Origin: Talinum fruticosum | Taxonomy: Eukaryota > Streptophyta > Magnoliopsida > Caryophyllales > Talinaceae | Reading direction: 5' to 3' | Assembly (NCBI GenBank): GCA_021018815.1 | Contig: JAITYX010000032.1 | Location: 248,001-312,000 of the forward strand | Length of the DNA stretch: 64,000 nt | Part shown: positions 53,201 through 64,000 of the stretch, piece by piece | Numbering within the stretch: position 1 is the first letter of the stretch | Layout of the letters: each line of letters opens with the position of its first letter | Position numbers and translations under genes: made by a program | Notes under the pieces: model-generated | Database searches by the model: none | What the model saw: the letters and a program-made list of their open reading frames with translations, nothing else | What the model was told of the DNA's origin: nothing

Positions 53201-54961
53201 TGAGATTCTGACCCAAGAAAAGCTGGTCAAGTCTGAGTCTTTCAATCTCTACTTTCTAAACAAAAAGGCAAGAGAGTACGCACGAGGGAGACTCCTTGAG
53301 GCTCTCCAATTATTCTACCTTGCCATGACATGATTAAGAGTATGTCCCATGATTACTTAGTAGCCTTGAACAAGAGGAAATAATTAAAAGGACAAAAAAA
53401 AAAGGCTCTTCTTTTTTTATTTGTTGGTGGGGAGGGGGAGATGATGGAATAGAACAAAAACGCTTTGTTTTTCGATTAACTATCAGCTGTTATTTATCGA
53501 TTATAATAGTTGTTTATATTTAACTGTTTAAATATGGTATGATTTTGTTTTAAATATGCATCTTTATATCATCGCGACAATTCTTCCATGATTTAACTCT
53601 TTGTGGTTGGGTGAAAAATGTTACATATTTCTTCCGCTTATAAACTCATGAACCTAGGATTATTAACTTAGAACTTATTTGATCAATCTAGAGTACACAT
53701 TTTAAAATTTATATCTCCTTGATATACCTATGAATTCAAGAATTTTAGCGTGAAATTTATCTGATTATCTATATTTGAAAGGATATAAGATTTGGAATAA
53801 GCTGGATGTGATATTCAATGCATTCCTTTATAGGATAGCATATTAGCATATATGCTGAAAAGTATTAATGGGATTTTTATAAGGAAATTTGATAATGATG
53901 GGGTTTGGAATGAGAAATTTGGATGAATGTTGTAAAACTCTCCCAGCCACACAAAGAAGTGCAAATTGATTGATACAATTATGGGCACTTCTGGGAAAAA
54001 TCCCATATGATGCCATGAATGAAAGAAATTATGTTTGTTTGTGAACATGCCATGTTTTTCTGGGATTTCACAATTTGTTCTTCACAAGTGGACGAAGATG
54101 TGTGGAATGTGGATCCCTTCCCTGCCTTTTCCCCTTTAAGCATCTATTTATAAAAATAAAAAAATTTTAAAAAAAACTCCTTCCTATGCCATTTCTCTGA
54201 CCACATGTATTATTATTCATCTTGTTTTCTTCATTTTGGGCAACCTCCCTTCATTATTTGTTTCCTTTGCTTCTTTCTTCCCTTTATTTGAAACCCAACC
54301 TTGAAATCCTAACCAAATTCATGCACTTGGGATAGATCTACAATCAATCTATGCTTGTTTATGGATACTTCTAGAGTAGCCTTGCCAAAACGTATACCTA
54401 TATCGTTTTAGAATCAGTTTTGTTTAGTTTTATATTTGGACGGACTCTTTTTTTGATGGGTCAACTTCGACATAACATTAATCGAATCCATATGGTTTAG
54501 CTAAAACTCTTGTCATAAATCCTATATCTCAAGTTAGTATCTATCCTTTTAAACCTCACCGTGTAGGTAATGGCAAGGGAAAATAGCAGCGGTAGAGTCG
54601 AGGGAGGGCGTAGGTATAGTGGAGGCAAGAATGATTTTCTTGTTTAAATTTAAAAGCAATTGGATGATGAAAAAGAAAAATGAAAGCAATTGAAACTTTA
54701 CCCTTGGAAAGTTTTTGCTTAAAGTGAAACCAATCAAACCAACAAGTTTTTGTGTTTTCTTATTTTTGGGTATATAAGACAACCCCAACCTACAAAGTAG
54801 GAGTATAGCATCCAAAATGTGAAGCATACTTCTTAAATAAGTATATAAAACATATCCTAACCTCAAATATTAGTGCAATTAAGACTCGCTTTTTATCATT
54901 TGATGGTATAAATCAAGATAAATGCCAACATGCAAAATACAACAAAATAGTTAATAATAAT

Positions 54962-54963
<2 letters not shown>

Positions 54964-55034
<71 letters not shown>
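54964..55034. repeat. (AT)n microsatellite, about 71 bp
   Basis: Uninterrupted AT dinucleotides. Confidence 0.95.
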
Positions 55035-55038
<4 letters not shown>

Positions 55039-55389
55039 GGATAAAAGGGTCCTCTAATTTGAAATAAAACAACTAATAAGCATCTTCTAAAAGACTGTTA
55101 TTGTAGAAATCATTTATAAATGTTATAAAATATGGAGTATTTTCTCACTCTAATTCAAACATATTTTTTTAATTATCTTATAATTAAAAAGAAACTGCAA
55201 ACTATTTTAAAACTTTGTCACACAATATCCCCAACAATAAGTTGGGCTTTTATTATATGTGATATATTCATTCTTTCTTTTTTTAAAAAATGAGAGTGAA
55301 ACCTTCAATCCTATAACTCAATTGTTCGGATCCATAAATATATTCCGTATTAAAATGATATATATGTTGCTCCATAATGAATTAAACTT

Positions 55390-55391
<2 letters not shown>

Positions 55392-55457
<66 letters not shown>
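55392..55457. repeat. (AT)n microsatellite, about 66 bp
   Basis: A second long AT array, 360 bp from the previous one. Confidence 0.95.
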
Positions 55458-55461
<4 letters not shown>

Positions 55462-55708
55462 TCAACAAGTAGGTGAGAGATACCAACACAGAACGCATAA
55501 CTCCGACAATCTTGGCGAAATTTTGATTTAGCCAATCAATGCTCATGCTGTATGACCTAACTGACATAATAATATCACATTATTTCTACAAATAGAATTA
55601 TCAAAATCGTCTGAATTTGTTTCTCATTGAAATGGAGGCCTTTTTTCTCAAAATATACCCATTTTTGTTGTCTCATACGAATTTCTTCTCCCACGTGTTA
55701 ATCTTTTG

Positions 55709-55893
55709 CTCCCTCCGTCTGTTCATTTTAATTATTTTGTAATCAATAAAAATTAATTTTGATTATTATTTTCTCACAAATTGAGCAATATTTTTTATCG
55801 CATTTGTTCTATTTTTCTTTTAATTTATAACCAAAGTTCATAAAATTGATTAAAAAAAAAACTCAAAAGGTTGAGTTATTTAGAGACGAGGGT
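55709..55893. mobile_element. Stowaway-like MITE, degraded
   Basis: The left end is CTCCCTCCGTCTGTTCATTT, the classic Stowaway terminus. The right end, reversed, is ACCCTCGTCTCTAAATAACTC. The interior is AT-rich. No TA duplication is preserved. Confidence 0.5.
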
Positions 55894-57190
55894 TGTAATA
55901 ATTTATAAAATTAAGAAAATGAAATTGGAGTGAAATAATCCCCCATATAATATTTTTCAACAACTTCCAATCTGTTGGCGTGCCTAAAAGAAAGAAATGG
56001 AGGTATGAAGTGGGTCACATTACATAAATAGTAAAGCATATGATTTTGGTATAGACATAAGCGTGCGTGGTCAATAAAGTTGTCAAAAATCCAGGATTTC
56101 TCTCATCTTTATTATATATAGTAGGAATAGTCATGTCCCATGTAAAACCCCCTATTCACTCTTCTTTTTTTAAAGTTGAAGCGGTTTTCTTCTCGCACCA
56201 AAAAAACAACTACATATATCAATGACCAAAAACAAAAAATACTATCAATATTTTTCCGCCTAATAAAATTTTTAATAGAAAAAAAACTTGAAATAATGAT
56301 CAAATTAGACGTTGTTGTTGTTGTTGTTGATATATATATATATATATGCTTCACGCAAGAAAAAGAAACTGAAATTAGCATATTAGATTAGCGAAAGAGG
56401 GAAGGATTAAGATTAAATGGGGCCAGAAATTTAAAGATTGAAACCAATTGAATTGATTAGTTGTAGGTTCCTATGTATCAACAAAGATATGATTAATTCA
56501 GGCTTTTTAGTGATCATAATCATTTAATTCTTGATTATCTCACCCAACCATTTGTCATTGAGTTCTTACCAACAGAATTTATGCTTTTTAAGTAATAATC
56601 ATCATGAGTTTTGGCAAATCATCTACTTTTAATGCTAAATATCACTCCACCCATTTCGTCCGTTTTAAAATACATATATTTTTGTTTTATAATATCTGTC
56701 ACTTTACAATTCTAATTATATATTAATGATTAATTTATGAATTTTATTCTTACTAATTGCTTTTTTCATTAATTTTTTTAATTTTTAATAATACCTTAGG
56801 ATAACTTAATCTTTTATTTATAAATTTAACATTTTATTAAAACATGGGGCTTATCTCATAAGTCATATATATGTCCTCAGTACTTTAGATAGAGTATTCC
56901 TTTTTGGTTAAGTTAGGAACTTATTGGCTGGATCAGACTATCAAACATGGGATAATATTATTGCATCATCCTAGAGTTATTGCTAATTTTTAATAATACC
57001 TTAGAGAGTTTTGTTTTAGTATTTTATCAAATAAATTGAAATATCTTTGTCTTTTAGATTCATTGGTTTCTATTGGTAATGATTCAATAATCAAGATTAC
57101 TATAACTCGACCATGATGATATTGTTTTTTTTTTTTTTTATTTTACCCAGCCAGCCAGATTACTATTGGCTTGAGTTTATAGTATGTTTA

Positions 57191-57372
57191 GGACATGTTC
57201 AAACTTACATACAAAACGCACATAAATAGAAACGAATATAAAAGAGCATAAAACGAATATGAATAAACATAAACAAATAGAAACAAACACAAATGAGTTG
57301 TGAAAGAAAAAACCAACATAAACGAATATAAAACATAAATAAATTGTTTTTCATGTAAAGTCGAACAGTGCC
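57191..57372. mobile_element. Small MITE, family with TTATTTCTATT interior (copy 3, reverse orientation)
   Basis: 182-bp A-rich block (AATAGAAACAAACAC-type motifs), the reverse complement of copies 1 and 2. The left end GGACATGTTCAAAC follows TTA (57188-57190). The right end reversed is GGCACTGTTCGAC. Confidence 0.5.
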
Positions 57373-58090
57373 GTATTATAGATAGGAAAAATTGTCTAAG
57401 AAGCTTCCTATGCAGGCGAGGCGACATAAAAACCCTAAATAAAGTTATTGTAAAAATTGTCTTACTAAGTAGTTCATCAAACGCATATTTGAAAATGGAG
57501 AATTGGTTTTAAGAAACCTAACCAGGTGTGTTTTGGTCAAGAGTGCATTAATAAAAATAAAACTGGGCTGGATTTTATTTGGACTTTTTAATACGAATGT
57601 GTTTGATAGCAAAAATAGCAGCATGCATTTCAAATGCAATTAAAGAAGCAAAGAATTTGAGACGACATTTTCAGTTTCAAATTGGTTTATTTTGTCCAGC
57701 CAGGCAGCCAGAATCATCAAAATTTTCAATTCTCTCACATTTTTAGACTACCAAATTCTCACCCTCTTCATAAATAGTAATAGTATGATGACTAAAAAGA
57801 ATTTGGATCTCTAATTCCTAATTAATTAATAAAACCTTTTTGTCAAAATAATTCATTTGACGCTCACAAAATTTGCTTTATATAATTTGTGTTATGTATT
57901 CTGGTCATTTGCGATCGGGATGTTCTAGTCTATTTATTTAACAGTTAAAATATGTTACGATGTTTGATAAAAATATTATGATAATGTTTGGAATTATGTC
58001 AGTTGTACAACATCAAGGCTACAGGAAGACCAACAACAATAATAAAGGGTTTTTGAGAGTATTTGATAAATTAGACTTTTTTAAAGAAAT

Positions 58091-58112
58091 AACTAATAAT
58101 AATAATAATAAT
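58091..58112. repeat. (AAT)n microsatellite
   Basis: Short AAT trinucleotide array. Confidence 0.85.
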
Positions 58113-58278
58113 ACAAACAAATAGTATATAATAAGTTAATGTACAATTAATACAATCAACTAAAAATTTTTTGTTAAAATTATAATTTAGTAACATTATT
58201 TTTAAAACTTTAATTTATTTCGCTAACATAAAATGTTATTTTGTAACTCCTCATCTAAAAAGAACAGATCAAAGGACC

Positions 58279-58308
58279 ATAATATAATATAATATAATAT
58301 AATATAAT
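58279..58308. repeat. (TAATA)n pentanucleotide array
   Basis: About six head-to-tail copies of a TAATA unit. Confidence 0.9.
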
Positions 58309-58708
58309 GAAACCACTAACAGTTTAAGCGATTTATTTTAACATATGCCATTATCTATCTATCTTATTTGCATCATAATATTACACGATAGGGACAAAAT
58401 TGTCATTTTAAGTTGATGGGTAAATAAGAAAAATCAAACCTCACTGTGTTTTGCCTTTCACATAGTTTTTGCATCACGTCCTTTGATGACTTCACTAACA
58501 TATTACCTAAAAGTTGACTCCATAGAACATCAAGTGGTTTTAGGCCAAGCCCAAATTTTATATGACCAAAGAAAAAAATGGCATAAGACTAAGCATTGCT
58601 GAGAGAGCCCATGGTACGTACAATAACAAACAAAACTGTCTTTCATTACTTAGGGCTTCACTTATGAGCCCACGTTTCTTGCAACTTTATAAGGACTACA
58701 CTACTGGG

Positions 58709-58833
58709 CTACCCTTGAATCTAACAATTTCTTTCATTTTTCAATCTAAACGTACATTTCATTTTTCATTTCTTATGCTTCACTTGTATATAGAAATCTT
58801 AACCAAAGCTACCCTTGAATCTAACAATTTCTT
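58709..58833. repeat. 25-bp perfect direct repeat
   Basis: A string starting CTACCCTTGAATCTAACAAT occurs at 58709-58733 and again at 58809-58833, exactly 100 bp apart. Confidence 0.85.
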
Positions 58834-60081
58834 CCAAAATATCATAAACTTATTTCGCTCGCTACCATAAAATGTAGATTGTGACCTTTTTTAATAAATT
58901 ATAAAGTTTAAGTGCATCTTTTAGCAAAGGTCTCGGACTATATACAAATGAGAGATCTTACGAGACTATAATTCCAAGATATACAGTGGAATACTGGCAA
59001 AACTGGGGAAGGGGAGGGTTGAGTCTTTTGAGAAGCTAACGATGATTATCATAAAGAAGAACATCTAAAATAAGCTATGAAAGAAATCGATGTTTATTTT
59101 ATTTGAACTATTTCATTAAGTATGTGAAAAAACATAAATGCAAACAACAAATGACATATATAAAACATAGTATGTTATAGTTTTAGTCAAATCATGTATT
59201 GCGACACGACACGACACGAAACCAAGTGAGTTCATCCCAAACCAAAGTCTAATCTATTCCACCATTGATAGAGGCCAGTCTTTGAAAAATAAAATTATAA
59301 GAAATAACTGACAAAATGAAGAATAAAAGGTTTGGTGATAGTTGACTTTAACTCATTTCACCTTTTTGTTTTTAATCGGGGTTATTTTCGAATTTTGAAC
59401 GTTTAAGGTAAAAATGCTTTTAATAAATGTGTTTTTAAAAATTCGAATTATTCTTCTTCTTATCCGTATGAGATCGTTACCACGTTAACCTAGCACCTTA
59501 TTGGTAATTCACCTAACCTTAAACCTTTAGAGAAATATACAGTTTTGGAGTTTAATTTGTATTCATTTTCAAAAACATAATAATAACATCAAGGATTGCC
59601 AAAACATATATTTTCAAATTCCACGATAATTATTGTCAAATTCATGACACGCAATAATAAAATTTTGCCCAGTATAATAATATCAACTCTACGCAGACTA
59701 AAATTGAAGTGTGTAAATCAGTTTCTAAAAGTACTAATCCCAATATTTCCTGATTAAAATTGAAAAAAAGCATTTGTGTTAAAAGTCTACAACCATAGTC
59801 CCTTTCGTACTGGTAATTCACATGTGAGAAGAGAATGGAAGAGAAAAAGATGGATATACAGTGACAGGCCAAAAGAAGAAACAATTCTGTGTGCGTATTT
59901 GTATTTTCTTGACAAAAGAAGCACTAATCACAGATTCATAATCACAACCCAGAACCCATTTGGGTTGTGTTTTCTTTCTCTCCCCCAAACAATGATTGAA
60001 AAATATACACAAGAATCTGATCCTGTTCAGAGCAGAGCAGAGCAGGGACAAAAGGAAGGAGAGAGACTTCAGAAATTTTGA

Positions 60082-60738
60082 TCAGAAGATGTTGAGAACA
60101 TCAAGAATGAGTCGATTACAGAGTGGGCAAGACCCTCGATTCACCCAAACCTCTTTTGTGCAAATTCTGCAGAAAGTGTGCCCACAGGGAATTATGGCTG
60201 CCCCCTTTTTCCTCACCATGCACACGCAGCACACCCTGTCATTCCCCACCATCACCACCTCCTCCTCCTCCTCCCCCTGTTCTTCTTCTTCTTCTGCCTC
60301 TCTTTCTCTCTCCGCCGCCTCCAGCAGTCTCATCAGGGAGACTCTCTCCGGCGACTCTGCCGCCGCCACCAGCCGGAATTCTCTCTCTGCCGCCAGCGCC
60401 TCCGCCAGGTTCATCCCGGGAGCCTCTTGGTGCTCCTGGTCCCCTTCAAGGTCGTCGACCAATACCCCGCCGTTTCCGTCCTCTGCAAACGGAGGAGACG
60501 GGGATTCCCGGCGGCCCCACGTGGCGGAACCGCAGCAACCGACGAGGGTGAATCCGAGCCGTTCCTTAAAAGCCCTCCAGCGGCTTGAGGGTCGATCGTC
60601 GTCGGGTTTGTCGGAGGCGAGGAGGTGGAGAAGGGTCCGAAACCTTCTGGATGCAGAATTTTCTCTGTCTCTTTGGCTCTCCTCGGGAGTGGGCGTTTGC
60701 CTGAGAAGAAATCGGCTGTCTTCATTGCTAGCACTCAT
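60082..60738 (-). CDS. Intronless RING-finger (C3HC4) E3 ubiquitin ligase
   Basis: A 218-residue soluble protein with a C-terminal RING at about 170-208: CCVCMVRKKGAAIIPCGHTFC, then RIC and CPLC, with all eight metal ligands present. The preceding half is charged: an Arg/Asp-rich N-terminus with LLHLLASDKPDDDRPSS, a middle segment with NLAEALAAEREFRLV, and a glutamate-rich stretch at about 142-158 likely to be helical. The start is the ATG at 60738 and the stop is at 60082. The leader is rich in GA repeats (near 60940). The frame is intact. It fits the plant group of small RING proteins with a C-terminal C3HC4 finger. Substrates are unknown, and I do not recognise a specific named gene. Confidence 0.9.
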   Translation of the reverse strand: MSASNEDSRFLLRQTPTPEESQRDRENSASRRFRTLLHLLASDKPDDDRPSSRWRAFKERLGFTLVGCCGSATWGRRESPSPPFAEDGNGGVLVDDLEGDQEHQEAPGMNLAEALAAEREFRLVAAAESPERVSLMRLLEAAEREREAEEEEEQGEEEEEVVMVGNDRVCCVCMVRKKGAAIIPCGHTFCRICTKEVWVNRGSCPLCNRLILDVLNIF

Positions 60739-62382
60739 GCTTGAATAATCTTCGATTGATTTATTAGTGCAGAGGGACTGTAGGCGAGGAGGAGAGAGAA
60801 AGTAAGGCCTACTTGATCTGGGTAAATTGAATTGAGAAGAAATTGAAATTGGAGGGGTTGAACGGAGGGAATTACGTGAAAGAACAGGGATTGAGAGAGG
60901 GGGAAGGAATCGAGTAATAGTGAAATGGAGTGTTCTTGAGAGAGAGAGAGGAAGTCAAATAGGAGAGTCGGGGAGAGAAGAGAATTGGCAGCGACTGCTT
61001 TGAGTTGAAATTTGAGATTGGGACACTGAATATGACAAATTAGATGCAAGAAAATAAGGGTTTGGCAACCAAACAAAAAAATTATAAACAAAAATAATGG
61101 TGGATAAATGGTCTCACCCGTCCAACAGAGTGAGAGAGAGTTGAAGGTTTCGAATACAGTGTACAAATGCTCCAACGTAGTAACTCATCTCACATAATTT
61201 GAGACTAAAATCCTAACTTTAAAAGCATAGTTATATTAAATAATACGACACAAGTCCGATAGAATTCCTTGTGGGCATAACAAGATGTTTATTCATCAAG
61301 TTCAAGCGTCGCACACAATTCCTTCGATAATGTGGGATGTATAATATATTGAGGCTGCGGATGCGAACAGTTATTGTATATCTTACAAATAGTCATAAAG
61401 ATGTTAATATGGATGGATTTGGAAGTAATTATGGTGGTGGAGAATGTTTCTTCCTTGAATTTCGCTGATTTGGGATAATCTTTCTTACCAATTTTCATAT
61501 ACGAAGTTGTAGATCTGTTGAAAAAGATTAATGAGTTTTTTTAAGGAGTCTAAATTATTAGAAGGTGAAAAGGGGAAGGGAAGGGCATGTGCAATCAACT
61601 TCCAAGTCATTCCAACTATCTTGCACTTTTGAAGCCCTTGTCCTCATCTTCATCAAGCTAATTAAGATGCATTTACTCCCAAATTAATTACGTTATCTAA
61701 GCTTATGCATTATTTAGCCTCAATTTAGTGGGATTCACGCCTCATTAGTCATAAGCACTCCTTAATTATTACTACACACATTAATTCATGCAATATTTTT
61801 TGAATAAAACTTCAAATCTCACTCTTGTAGATGGACAAAAATTTATATTAGAAGAACTCTATTGCTTATGAGAAAAAGTAACTTAACACTCTACAGTTAA
61901 AAATGAACAACGAAAATCTAGAAAGAAAAAAAATAATATTATATATATATATATTATGGTTAAAAGTGTAGCTTAAAAAACTATTGAAGTTATTACTTAT
62001 CATTGTATAAATTTTTATGAGGACGTGTTATTTTTAAGAATTTTATAATTAAATATATTTTCGTTGTGTATTGGTCTTAAAACGAGTGTCGTCATGAAAA
62101 ATTTTACTCGGTAATGTGTGAATAAGAATAAAACACGTTGGAATTAGAAAGGCTCATGATAATGCACGTGATTGAAGACGAAATACACCGAAATTAAGTA
62201 AAGTTGAAGTACCATCTTCATTAGAGAGCTTTACCATCAAGGTAACACTCACTTGATCTTTAATTACTTGTATATTATGGTGATGTATACCTTTTTTCAT
62301 GGGATATAAAAATGGATGAAGGTAAGTATTTCTTCTCCGCGTTTGTGTATAAGGAAACTGGGAAAGCATAATGATATAAATC

Positions 62383-62434
<52 letters not shown>

Positions 62435-64000
62435 GAATTTGAGTATTATCCATTAAGATAGGGCCTTAGTTGCTTAACTAAGGAAGCATAATGTAATATA
62501 ATTGGTTAACAGGATTGTCTTGGCCCACTTCCTAAGATGGGCCCTCTCTTTGATATATTTAAAGGGGTCTGATTTATATTTAAGCTTTTTATTTTCATTA
62601 AAGTTTTTTATTAATCATTAATAAGCTTCTTATAAGTTGAAAAAAATAATAAAGTAATGATTAATTAATTGCTATTAATACTGTTGTTGATCCATTGGGT
62701 AAATTCTATATAATATATATGATTGATTATTACCTATGTGCACTTTATCTTAATAAATAAAATATTTTTAGTTTTAAAGAATATATAATGAATATTTATC
62801 CAACGAAATATCGATTATCTTGTATGAAAATTATTACTAATTAAATTTCTCAAGTGTTTCCATCACCGATTTTTTTTTTTTTTTGGTTCAAATAAATGAT
62901 AATTGTTTATATAATGATTGGATGAGGATGAATTGATAAATCCTTCGACGTCGGTCCAAATTATAATATACTTTTTAATTTATAAGCTAAGCCACCTAAC
63001 TAATCCCCTAATTAAGTAATTTCATCTTCAAACTTCCCCCTTTACTTGTGAGGATAGCCTTCCTAATTTTTATTTCGTAACTTTCATTTTCAGCACCAGT
63101 ACTCCAGTCTTTATATTAAATTTTCTAATATTTAAACTGTCATGAATATTATATTATGTGTGTAAATGTAAAGAACAAGTTGGAGATGGAAAAAGAAAGT
63201 CAGACCTCATAATTAATATCTAAAATACATAATGTGAAAATAATGAATACCCATATCAAATATAACAATGTAGGACAATCAAAATCACATTCAAACTTCC
63301 TTTTAGTATAAAATTTTATTAAAAAATACGACAAAACTTTTTCATACGAGTTTTTAGACTTTGTTTCATTTAAATTTAACTTACAATTTCTGCACCATTC
63401 GCTTTTTGTTAATGGTAAGCCCCAATCTCCCTTCTTTTATATTTTATCTACTATTTTCTCTACAAATAATTGTTCTCTCTCCATTTGTGATAGTCTCTGC
63501 ATACCCTATTCAAATAAGTGGTATTTATATTATATCTCACTTTTAAAGCGATTCTATCAGTTTGTTTTCATAGGTTTATGGTCGTATGTAGTTGAATTGT
63601 TGATTGATTGTCAAATCGGTCTCGTAACAAGTATTAATTCTTCAAATTCAAACTACTGCAAAAAATAAATTTATTCGACATGAATGCTATATAAGATTTG
63701 TGGATCTCCTTGTTAGAGGTCGTATGATGAAATAACGATCAAATGTAAGAGGAGCGTTCGTAAGAGGTTCAATTAGTTATGAATTTGATTTTCATTGTAG
63801 ATGTTGTATGACTTTCAATTAATGAAATTTATCCATTATTTTGAAAAAAACTTACAATCTTACAACTTCTTACAGTTTCGACAACTTCTTACAGCTTACT
63901 TGCAGTTTTCCTTAAAACTTCGTATAATCTTACGTGCCCTTAAAACTAAATAAAATAGCTTCTTATTATCACTTATTAATAATTACGATGGTAAAAATTA
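60739..64000. other. Spacer to the right edge of the window
   Basis: RING-gene promoter and leader, then AT-rich sequence with an (AAT)n array. Near 63848-63935 there is a cluster of CTTACA-type motifs (ACTTCTTACAG twice). No gene is supported. Confidence 0.5.
62386..62434. repeat. (AAT)n microsatellite
   Basis: About 49 bp of AAT trinucleotides. Confidence 0.95.

Noticed and set aside
60123..60748. Long plus-strand reading frames opposite the RING gene (up to 250 codons)
   Set aside because: They are proline/serine-rich antisense shadows of the GC-rich RING coding sequence.

Overview
This is plant nuclear DNA, most likely from a eudicot. Genes are split by GT-AG introns, spacers are AT-rich with (AT)n, (TTA)n and (CT)n microsatellites, small MITE-type DNA transposons are scattered throughout, and the gene set is plant-specific (COP1, ACC oxidase, an S-domain receptor kinase, a chloroplast-clustering TPR/PB1 protein). 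I see no virus, plasmid, CRISPR array or bacterial operon.

Layout, left to right: (1) 87-2390, minus strand, 5' part of a peroxisomal short-chain dehydrogenase of the IBR1/SDRa type, running off the left edge. (2) 4786-7170, minus, a broken S-domain (G-type lectin) receptor-like kinase. (3) 9273-17761, minus, a 16-exon EHD endocytic ATPase with a hAT-type MITE in its longest intron. (4) 19787-22723, minus, a 4-exon DUF3537 multi-pass membrane protein, a family proposed to be distantly related to insect chemoreceptor channels. (5) 22724-28939, a gene-poor spacer. (6) 28940-36288, plus, a 13-exon COP1 photomorphogenesis E3 ligase. (7) 38011-40824, plus, a PFA-DSP1-type inositol-pyrophosphate phosphatase. 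(8) 42064-44381, plus, CLMP1/PHOX2. (9) 48730-50134, minus, ACC oxidase. (10) 50135-60081, a repeat-rich spacer. (11) 60082-60738, minus, an intronless RING-finger E3 ligase. (12) 60739-64000, spacer with no gene I can support.

The genes do not form a pathway, but their order is informative. From memory of Arabidopsis locus numbers, neighbours here are neighbours there in scattered pairs: SDRa-EHD2, EHD1-DUF3537, COP1-PFA-DSP2, PFA-DSP1-ACO4 and ACO2-CLMP1. The window therefore looks like a gene order that Arabidopsis split by whole-genome duplication and gene loss.

The most important caution is technical. Five otherwise well-conserved genes (receptor kinase, DUF3537, DSP, CLMP1, ACC oxidase) contain seven frameshifts that are each explained by one missing base, each placeable in a run of identical bases, with no compensating insertions. 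In ACC oxidase, adding the two bases puts every catalytic residue at its canonical number. This looks like uncorrected homopolymer error in the assembly more than true gene death. The exception is the receptor kinase, which also has a larger deletion and a catalytic-loop substitution. I found no clearly new biological system; the best leads are the DUF3537 gene, a COP1 with an unusually diverged linker, the ancestral-looking gene order and several MITE families.
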